Assembly: GCA_009760855.2 (NCBI GenBank)
Contig: WPIO01000014.1
Location: 1,701,501 to 1,765,500 of the forward strand
From: Cristatella mucedo
Taxonomy: Eukaryota > Bryozoa > Phylactolaemata > Cristatellidae
Reading direction: 5' to 3'
DNA length: 64,000 nt
The notes beneath the pieces are model-generated. The model worked only from the letters and a program-made list of their open reading frames with translations, ran no database searches and was not told the origin of the DNA. Positions 55,810 to 64,000 of this stretch are shown piece by piece (within the stretch, counting starts at the first letter, position 1; each line of letters opens with the position of its first letter). The position numbers and the translations under genes are program-made.

Positions 55810-56823
55810 GATAACAATAATAATAGTAACAGTAATAATAACTTTTCATAGCACCCCAGAGAACTTAATTTCTGTCTAGGCAGGTTACATATGCTTTAAA
55901 GTTAACGTGATCGAATGGTTAGTGGTAACATGCTCAATGTCAACAAACATAACTAGAGGCATGGCTAGAGATGACATGCAAAGTTTCAAGATGTAAAATA
56001 TGGTTAGCGATAGCATGCAGAAAGACAGACGCCATTAGTACACAAAAGAAGAATCACAAGGACTCATTAAATTCTATAATTAATACATGCATTTTTATGT
56101 TCTTTTTAAAAGGCCGCAATTCAGGGATGTCGTGACGTCAGTCACGAGTGAGTGCCGGGCTTCGCGAGAATACGAACTAAAGGCACGGACTCAAAAGGAT
56201 TTGAGAATTTTACGATGTCTAAGTATACCGGTTGACTCAAAAAAGCGGGAGGTAGGACGCCTAGCCTAGTGAGGGGTGGTGATAAATCTGACAGGTAGGC
56301 TGGGGCCAAAGAATGAAGGGACCTAAAAGTGAGCGACAGAACCTTGAAGTTGACTCACTGCTTGACTGGGAGTCAGTGCAGGTCGGTGAGAAGCGGTTCG
56401 ATGTGGCAACTGCGAGGCTCACGATAGACAAGCTTAGCTGTCGATATTGCACAGTCTGTAAGCGCCCGATTGTTCATGCTGGTAGATCAGCTAATAGTGA
56501 GTTACAGAAGTCGAGACGGGATGTCGCAAATGCATGGACCAATTTAGATTTAGTATCCCTGTCTAAGCAAGCTCGAATTTTAGCAATTTTATGTAGCGGA
56601 AAGTAGGCAGACTCGGCTGTGGAGCTGATGCGGTCGTCTACTGAAAGGTCACTTTGGAAAACTTGATTTCGTGCATATGCGACAGAAGATATCCTGGCTG
56701 AGCCGAATTTCAGCGTCAAGTTTTACAGTTTCTGAATCACACTTGGTTTAACTATAACTAGTAAGTCAGTTTTATCGTCCTTCGATCCAAGTAAGTTTTT
56801 TGCCATCCATACATGCAGATGTC

Positions 56824-56857
<34 letters not shown>

Positions 56858-57050
56858 TAATCATGCACTTGATAAAGTGCCCTCGGAGAACTCAATCTCT
56901 TTCTAGGCGCTTTACATATGAATACAGGCAGCAGGGAAGTTTAGAGAATTTGACGTGCTGGAGGGCTTGGAGGAATCAAAGCAAGGGAATAACTGAGTGT
57001 AATCTAGATTGAAGTGAAATCATAGAATTTGCATGGTTACCACATCAGCA
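55810..57050 (-). mobile_element. LINE A fragment with a nested LINE A solo 3' end
   Basis: The minus strand includes the end of the RT and thumb-like region (56,719-56,474, with TKSLVHAFATSRLDFCNSLL-type similarity), the C-terminal region near 56,150 and a decayed 3' hairpin (about 55,850-55,890) with an AAT tail at 55,810-55,840. A second LINE A 3' end is inserted at 56,821-56,925. Stops are frequent. Confidence 0.75.
56821..56925 (-). mobile_element. LINE A solo 3' end nested in LINE A
   Basis: A 34-base ATA tract (about 56,824-56,858), then the hairpin (aaagtgccctcggagaac ... ctaggcgctttaca, 56,875-56,915). Host LINE A sequence resumes directly after (atacaggcagcagggaag). Confidence 0.8.
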
Positions 57051-57343
57051 AGAGGCTTACATGATCTCGGCCTCTACCAGAAAACGTCTGCGCAAAAAAT
57101 CATATTCTAAAAATAAAGGTAAAGAGCTACCACTATGCAACCTAAATCACACGTATTATACTGGTAAATAAAGGCTTCCTAAATTTTTCAGTTCAAAGCT
57201 ACGGTCTACAATTGCCTAGGATTCAAGCGACTTGCTTGTCGTGCAGTGGTAGGTAGCGATAGCTGAATTTGAGCTCAAGTGTCCTCGAGCTGCTGTCAGC
57301 AGAGCAGTAGCAGTCGACTGGCCCCGTTTGTAGCCCGAATTAT
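57051..57343. other. No gene recognised
   Basis: Unremarkable AT-rich sequence between a LINE A fragment and the candidate LTR. Confidence 0.4.
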
Positions 57344-57558
57344 TGTAGCGGACGGCACAAAACACTAGCCGACGAGCAACACCACCAGTTTATTCCACCT
57401 CCACACGGAGCAGGGCGAAGCACAACTCTCCTCGCCCCTCTCGCCCACCGGAGTCCTCCGACTCCCTTGGCAAAACAAACCACTAATCGCACGGCCCGGC
57501 TGCTTACCACATCGAGTGTCACAGCCCACTCGTACAGCGATCAGGGGCAGTGTCATCA
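57344..57558 (-). mobile_element. Candidate solo LTR
   Basis: Read on the minus strand it begins TGATGACACTGCCCC and ends GTCCGCTACA. It is GC-rich and carries AATAAA about 45 bases before the 3' end, followed by GTTGCTCGTCGGCT. Possible target duplication attat/attaa. It shares the polyadenylation-region motif with 39,060-39,371. No retroelement coding sequence adjoins it. Confidence 0.35.
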
Positions 57559-58902
57559 ATTAACTAAAACCACACCGTTTACGCAAGGTAGGTCTTTAAC
57601 AGGCACGTTGTAGGGCAGAGAAACTTCATTTCAAACTCATCGTAATATCTGACACCACTATCTTGCACCTCCGCTAAAAGAAAGCAAGTGCCTTCGCTAA
57701 TGTCCCCCGTTGATGTTAGGTTTACTGAGTTCGCATAAGAGCATACCCTCACGTATGGAGAATCGCGTTCGAAGATTCTGCGACGACTCTGTTGACGCTG
57801 AAAGACGCTGACAAATTACCCCAGGGCGGCTTGCTTTGTGGGCGTACTGCCAAATAAAAACTGCTGAAGTAAAAGGCATTTGGCCAATGTTTTCACATCC
57901 GCTGCATCCGGAGATGACATCATGAGGAGTGTTTTTATATAGATTCGCAATCGCTTTGCGAGATAGTTTCAGATCAGATATCGGCGTTCTACTCACGACT
58001 TCTGTGCATGCCTTCTCTTCAGCCATCTCCCCCACAAATACTTGCAGAACGCGAGATTTACTCATCTTTCTGACGAAGTTGTGCGAAACCAGTTTTAAAT
58101 AAAAAGTTCCCACTATTAAGCTGTCGTAATCCTTGACCCATTAGCATATTTTTAGATCCACTTGGAAGTTTCGTTTACTCGCATGTTCATCTTGAGTAAG
58201 ATTCAATCCTGGACGGCTACCTATGCAAATGCACGAACAAACGAGGAGCCGCTCTGCGAGCACATTTCTATCTACGAGCTTACTACGAACCGTGATAGCT
58301 GATAACCTATAAGTCTACAGCTTCAAGCATTATTTCCAATAAAGTCCATCTATGTAGTAGTAGACAAAGTTGCCCAAGATTGTGGGAGAGCGCTTTTGGC
58401 GATTTAGGCACGTCTGTTTAGCAAGACTCCCACTAAACTATTGTTTATGAAAGCACTGAAAGATGTTGACTATACAAGTGTCTTCTAAGCCGTAAGAAAA
58501 AAAACAAGTTTCGCATTGACTTAAATAAGACACCAGCATGTTTAACCGACGGAGCAAGGTATATCCCATCACTCAAACATGCTTGAAATGCTTAATACAT
58601 TATCAGTGCATCGAGCTTGCTTGGGAAAATTATTGATCCTGGTAACTTAGATCTTTCCACTTTTAATGCAGGATTTGAACGAGCGAGCTCTTCCGTCTTT
58701 AGAAAAAGTTGATAACCTTTCTCTCAAGCGCAGATGGTAAATCTTTGAAACTGCTAAGGTAAGGACACGTGGAACCAGAAAATACTGTATCACCCTGGCA
58801 ACTTGTGATCTTCGGTCCTGGCTGTTAATTATTTTGGAAACTGATGACCCCGAGGTATTTCAAGTTCATAATTTGATCTTAAAGATTTAGTTTGAAGGTG
58901 AT
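57559..58902. other. No gene supported; one 138-codon minus-strand frame
   Basis: The longest frame (58,113-57,697, minus) encodes a peptide with a CSGC pair and no feature I recognise. There is no paralogue in the window to test it. It may be an exon or chance. The rest of the interval is AT-rich and uninformative. Confidence 0.3.
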
Positions 58903-59345
58903 AATAATAATAATAATAATGCACTTGATAAAGCGCCCTCAGAGAACCTAATCTCTTTCTAGGCGCTTAACATTTGCTGCAAATGGAAATGCAATTGAAT
59001 GGTAAGTAAAATCATGCTTGAAAAACAAACAAAATGAATAACATGGGTAGGGGTGACATGCACAGGGTCAGCATGCAAATGTGGTTAGTGGCAGCATGCA
59101 CAGTGTCAGCACGCATAAGCACATCAAGGACGAATCACAGGGACCCACTAAATGCTGTCCTAAATAGGTGTGTTTTTAGGTTCCTTTTAAATGTGGTCAG
59201 GTCGGGGGATGTTTTGACGCAGGTCGGGAGGGAGTTGCAGGCTTTGGGAGCATATGAACTAAATGCACGGTCTCCAAAGGATTTAAGGTTTGTATGAGGT
59301 ATTTCTAGACTGTTGGATTCCGAAAAGCGGGTGGTACGATGCTTG
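58903..59345 (-). mobile_element. LINE A 3' fragment
   Basis: AAT tail (58,903-58,920), well-preserved hairpin (aaagcgccctcagagaac ... ctaggcgctt, 58,928-58,968), 3' UTR, then the C-terminal coding end (the gcaggctttgggagcat region near 59,225). Truncated near 59,345. Confidence 0.85.
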
Positions 59346-60719
59346 GCCTGATGGATATATGTCTGAGAGATGAGTGACGCTGAGTCATCGAAGAACTTGT
59401 AGATTGATCTGAGATAAAGGATCGGTGAGGTATCTTCAACCTTGTTTGTAGTTCAATAAGAGATTGAGTGTTGTGAGGCTTTGCTGAAGATAAAAGTATT
59501 ATTGAAGTCGTCTTGCACATGAAAATTTTAGCTTGTTGCATTATCTTGTTATATTTTTATCCAACTATTACTCATATTAGGATATAAGGATTTAATCAAT
59601 AAGTACTGGATTGGTTCGCAAAATGTATCGCGTGTTGAGTGGAATGCATATTTATATAACTTTCCTGGCATATACAAAGAGAAAAACTTAAACATAGCCA
59701 TTCTACTTGAAGCAATCCCAGAAATTTTGTATTTTATCGCTGTGAAAATTCTAGATCCAATGCATGCTGCATACAGAAAAATTGGTTATGAATAATGTAT
59801 TCTGGACTTTAAGCTAGTTTAAGTGCCGAATGGCAAAATTATGTGCAATCTAATTTCAATCATGCACTTTCGATTATGGTAATATACCGGTTGAGAGCAC
59901 AGAGCTTAGGGTTGTCCATTATTGCTTTTACAGATGCGTTTATGCCCCGCGGCACAATTAATGTTGAGTAAATTTTTTCCTCAGACAATGACTGCTTGGC
60001 CAAAAACAGGCTCTCAGTTACAACTAAAATCAATAACGATAACATTGATTTCTGTATAGCTTAATTTAAATTTAACGTTCTATTCCTTTTCTCTGCTGCT
60101 ATGGTAAACCAGGTGCAGTTTATTAGATTCAATTAATATTTTTCCAGGGCACAAAATTAGAGATAGCTGATTTCTTCCGATGCTTGTTAGTGATAACTGA
60201 ATGCCATGCGGGAGATCCTAAAAACTGCATGCAGATTGTGGCTCAGCGACTCGTGTCGATGCTTTTGTGCTTATTTTGGCTTTAAGACGAAGAGTTGTAT
60301 CTGTTCTGTGAAAATATTTGCCTTCTGAACACAGGTATTGCACAGATTTTGTCCTTTTGCTTGAATTTTAACTTTTCCCCTCAGACTCCACTAGTTCTTA
60401 CTCGTGGTCAAACTTTTCGCCCTCTCTTTACATAGGTTTCCTTTGCATACCCTGCAAATATGAACCTGCAGAATACCTAAGTAGAGTTACTTTCAGTATG
60501 CATGCCTACATCGCACGATTAGATTTTGTATTTTACTATTCTCTATAACCGCATATACTTGCATTTGCAACGCACAATTGCTTCATTTCAACCGGCCACA
60601 CACGAGAGAAGAGAGAAATTACAGTCGAGGAATTTGTAGCCTCTAAAGTGGATTGATTTTGAATAATATCCAGTTAAATTCATCTAAATAGAAATATAAA
60701 GCTTGTGACGGTTGTTACA
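59346..60719. other. No gene recognised
   Basis: AT-rich sequence without repeats shared elsewhere in the window. Only short random-looking frames. Confidence 0.4.
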
Positions 60720-60868
60720 CAGAGGCGAAGCCAGGAGGATGGCAGGGGTGGCAGCGTCTGCCACCAGTGGCCTGGTTGGTGTGAGCCGAGCCTGACACCC
60801 GGTCGGTTCGCATGAGGCTTCGTTTGCGTGTGCCACCTTTCGGTGATCATATCATGGCTTCGCATCTG
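60720..60868. mobile_element. Candidate hAT-type MITE (149 bp)
   Basis: The ends form imperfect inverted repeats (CAGAGGCGAAGCCAGG at the left; CAGATGCGAAGCCATG read inward from the right, 14 of 16 alike). The flanking 8-mers ttgttaca and ctgtttca agree at six positions. A CAGAGGCG-type terminus and an 8-bp duplication are common for hAT elements. It is short and has no coding capacity. Confidence 0.4.
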
Positions 60869-61461
60869 CTGTTTCAGAATTCAGTCGTGGTGCTAATTGT
60901 TCTTTCCTCCGCGTTTCTTCCGGTAACATGTGCTTCCTTGCATTATCCGAACAAGCAGCTATCGCTCACGACAGGGGTCGGCAACGTGCGGCTCGCGAGC
61001 CGCATGCGGCGGCTCTTTCAATGTCAAGATGCGGCTCTCCAGTTCAGTGCGCAAATATTAATAATTATATTATTTTGTTTTCAAAGCTCATAAAAAATAG
61101 AATACTGCAAAAAAACTTTAAACAGGATAAAAACACTCGACAGAAAACAGTGAGAACAGGTGGAGTAGAGAGTATACGCACAGCCGACAGCTGCTTGGGC
61201 GCCAGGCACAGCCCCACAGCCGTGCTGTGACCAGCCCCGCGGCGACGGCTCCATGCTTGCCACTGCCGAAGTGCCGACTGCCGCCGTCACTAGTCACTAC
61301 TACCACCCAGCCAGCAACCCAACGGACGGTAGTGTTCAGTCTTCAGTAAGTCTTCCTCGGAGCGCGGTTACATGTGTGTTAATTTAATCGCTTTCGAGAA
61401 GCAACAATTGTTTCGTTATTTCAAGAAAAAGACGATTTAGAAGCGAATTATCTTCTCAAAG

Positions 61462-62141
61462 GTATGTAAGGGCAAGTGGTGTACCTTCAGACGACCTTAC
61501 CTTCGGACAGTTTCAATTAAAGTAGGTTAGCAATGTGATACATACATGAAAAAATTCAAGAGAATAGCATTTTTAAAATATGGCAGCACTGTTCTGTTTG
61601 TTTAGTTATAGGTGCACTGTGTCGTCAACGGTCGCAGTCCCAAATTTGTTCTATCAAAAAGTAAATACTTTCACAGTTACACTGTCCTGTATATTCTGTT
61701 TTTTTCACGTTGGTATGATACGTATTATATATGAATATGAACTATATGTATTGAGCTTTCTAAATATATTGTCTGTTTTGAATATTCATAACCTCGAACT
61801 GTTTTACACGTGAAAGTTTCTGAACATACCCTGTGTTGTACCTCCGGACATTCATGTTGTTGTACCTTCGAACGTCCAAAGGTACAACAAACATTTTATT
61901 AATTTTGTATACCTATTTATATTGTTACAGTGACGCGAAGTAAACATGGTATAAAAAGAAAAAATACTTCTATGGATAATTTAAAAAAATTATTTTGTCC
62001 GGAGGTACACTACTCGTCCATATGCTTTAACTTTTAATGAAGTTGACTTTTTACAGATTAGCAATTAACGAAATTAACTATTTTATTTTTATTAACGCCG
62101 TTTTAGATAGCTTAATAAAATTTTAAAAATCTTTATTTTAG
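61462..62141 (+). other. Putative 5' UTR intron of the hAT transposase gene
   Basis: Donor AAAG|GTATGTAAG at 61,462 matches the metazoan consensus. An acceptor tttattttag ends at 62,141, 13 bases before the transposase ATG. The 680-bp intron holds the nested element at 61,475-62,018, which starts 13 bases inside it. Confidence 0.5.
61475..62018. mobile_element. Nested inverted-repeat element (about 544 bp)
   Basis: Left end agtggtgtaccttcagac; right end, read inward, agtagtgtacctccggac (three mismatches). The same words recur inside, including a hairpin tgtacctt ... aaggtaca at about 61,860-61,885 and accttaccttcggaca near 61,495. No transposase and no clear target duplication. A + strand frame of 77 codons (61,580-61,813) is AT-rich and unconvincing. 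Confidence 0.55.
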
Positions 62142-62154
62142 CTCCGCTACCAGA

Positions 62155-64000
62155 ATGGCATCTGATAAAAAGAAGAGACGAACTGAAGAATAAAATCGAG
62201 AATTTAATCAGGATTGGAAGGAGTCGTTTGTGTTCATATGCAACACTGATGGCCTTCCGACTGGTCTCATTTGCCAAGAAAAACGTGCACACAATAAAAT
62301 GTCACATTCGGAGAGACACTTCACTTCGAAACATACCCGATTTGCTGCTAAATATCCAACCGGTGACGCACGGAAAAAAGCTGTTAAAGAGCTTCAAAAA
62401 CAAAAACAGCAGTCGAGTTCTATACGAAGTAACTGGGCGCAATCTTCAAGTGATGTAAATCTGGCAAGCTTCGCAATATCGCTACAAATTGCACAAAGAG
62501 GGAAACCATTCACAGATGGTGAGTATGTCAAAGATTGTTTCATAAGTAGAGCTGAAGAACTGTTACGTGATTTCAAAAACAAAATCAAAATCATGAAGAA
62601 AATAAAAGATTTGCCTTTATCTGCTAAAACACTACAAGATAGAACTTCTAAAATGTCTTCAAATGTAACATACATGCAATTGGAAGACATTCAACTGGCT
62701 TCAGCTTTATCACTTACTATGGATGAGTCTTGCGACATACAAGACACGGCACAAGTTACCCTTTTCGTCAGGTATATGTCGTCCCAAGGTCCGAAAGAAC
62801 AACTGCTAGGATTGCTGCCGCTCTCAGGGCAAACTTGTGGAGAAGATATAGCAAATGCTGTGCAAAAATGCCTGGAAGACTATGAAATCGAAATAAATAA
62901 AATATTTTCCATAGCCACTGATGGAGCCAGAAGTATGACAGGAATACATTAAGGGTTAAAAACGATTCTTCGGCAAAAAATAAACCACGAAATTGTAACG
63001 CTTCACTGCATAATTCATCAAGAGGCGCTTTGTGCCCAAACATTTCCGACCGAAATGGTTGAGGTCATGAATTTGGTTAATAAGATCATTAACAGCATTT
63101 TAGCAAAAGCACTCTACCATCGCCAGTTTAAGGAATTTCTTGAAGAAATAGAAAGCCAGTATTCAGACCTACTTCTGCCCCAATAAAGTGCAATTGCTTT
63201 GCAGGGGTAACGTATTGAAACGTTTTGCTTCTTGCTTGAGTGAAATAAAAACATTCTTCAATGAAAAAGGCATTGTCCATTCCAAATTGAAAGAAGACAA
63301 ATGGCTGCAAAAATTCAACTTCATGGCGGATATCACAAAAAAACTAAATGAGCTAAATGTCAAGTTGCAAGGAAAAGGAAACCCAGCCTATGCCTTGCTT
63401 GAAGAAATGGTTTGTTTCGAAAATAGATTACTTCTTTTTGTCAAAGACATGGAGAGCGTTAAATTACTTCATTTCGAAAATCTGAAGCAATATCGCGATG
63501 AAACCGATGCAGCTATAGACATGAATTACTTCAGCATTACTATAAACAAAATGCAGGATGGGTTTGCTGAGAGATTTTTAGCAATTCTAAACAAACGCAA
63601 GTACTTTGGCGTTCATAGTAAATCCTCTCAACACAAATAAAAATGAGATCAACATTGAGCCATTCGGAATTGATACTGGTTCACTTCAAATGCAATTGCT
63701 TGATTTGAAAACCAAACATTAGTGGAGTGGTAAGTTCGCAGAACTCAAGAGCAAGTTATAAGGGTTGAAGGTCCAGTAAAGCATGCACTTTACGCTGCAC
63801 AAGTGGACAGCTCTAAAAGAAATGCCGAGAGTTGAGGCACTCATATTTGACGCATGGAATAGTCTTTTAGAATGCTACAGTGGGGTGAAGAAGTTGGCAT
63901 TTGGAGTTCTGACGATCGTCGGGTCAACATATTTGTGTGAGCAAGAGTTCTTTGGCATGAATATAATAAAAAGTAAAGTAAGAAGCCAACTAACAAATAG
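62155..64000 (+). pseudogene. hAT transposase, defective
   Basis: ATG at 62,155. In order: a zinc-finger-like N-terminal region ([16 protein letters not shown] and [14 protein letters not shown], about 62,229-62,345), a central region, the first catalytic Asp in LTMDESCD (62,722) and the second in [12 protein letters not shown] (62,920). The HCIIHQEALCAQ block follows at about 63,005-63,040, then the RGNVLKRF block (about 63,205). Near 63,880-63,990 is the C-terminal dimerisation-like region (KKLAFGVLTIVGSTYLCEQE). Lesions: stop codons at 62,191, 62,950 and 63,185, a frame change near 63,185, and further breaks after 63,640. It resembles hAT transposases related to the GTF2IRD2/ZBED/Charlie group. 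The end lies beyond the window. Confidence 0.85.

Larger units (their letters stand above)
60972..64000 (+). mobile_element. hAT DNA transposon, 5' part (continues beyond the window)
   Basis: Starts with a hAT-type terminus (CAGGGGTCGGCAACGTGCGG, followed by gctcgcgagccgc). The preceding 8 bases gctcacga would be the target duplication, to be confirmed at the unseen right end. It contains a 5' UTR intron (61,462-62,141), a nested inverted-repeat element, and a defective transposase gene from 62,155. The right end is outside the window. Confidence 0.85.

Noticed and set aside
57697-58113. 138-codon minus-strand frame
   Set aside because: No signal peptide, domain, conserved copy or splice support. 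A frame of this length is possible by chance.

Overview
The window reads as nuclear DNA of a multicellular animal, most likely an invertebrate. The signs are a GT-AG intron inside a small secreted-peptide gene, a mucin-like gene, tRNA-derived SINEs, CR1/L2-type LINEs, Ty3/gypsy remnants, a Mutator-like element, hAT elements and long simple repeats. A chitin-binding-like peptide gene favours a protostome, but no gene here fixes the phylum. There is no sign of prokaryotic organisation, and most of the 64 kb is decayed transposon sequence.

Layout. Positions 1-50,415 are a tandem array of a ~24-25 kb unit. Unit 1 is about 36-23,910, unit 2 about 23,911-48,353, and unit 3 is a truncated start at 48,354-50,415. 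LINE A sequence lies at each junction. Units 1 and 2 are broadly collinear, but identity is patchy: most non-coding stretches look roughly 85-90% identical, while several islands are nearly perfect. The clearest island is 4,330-6,416 = 28,350-30,436. Each complete unit carries one convincing gene, an 85-residue two-exon cysteine-rich secreted peptide (19,504-19,863 and 45,083-45,442). The two copies encode the same protein although their intron and flanks have diverged.

The rest of the array is transposon debris that records its history. A Ty3/gypsy pol remnant, two LINE families (A and B, often nested) and a SINE with a LINE A-like 3' end are shared by both units. A Mutator-like element is present only in unit 1, with its empty site visible in unit 2. 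A second SINE and a candidate solo LTR are present only in unit 2.

Right of the array, 50,590-51,440 is a run of LINE A 3' fragments. Next comes a single-exon mucin-like gene (52,330-53,955; 541 residues) built on a 60-bp, 20-residue repeat that carries two N-glycosylation sequons per unit. From 55.2 to 59.3 kb there are more LINE fragments and a candidate solo LTR. The right edge is a defective hAT transposon (60,972 to beyond the window) with a 5' UTR intron and a smaller inverted-repeat element nested in that intron.

The two gene types are both predicted to be secreted or surface proteins, a Cys-rich chitin-binding-like peptide and a Cys-free mucin-like protein. A role in an extracellular matrix or mucosal layer is plausible, but that is inference from composition only.
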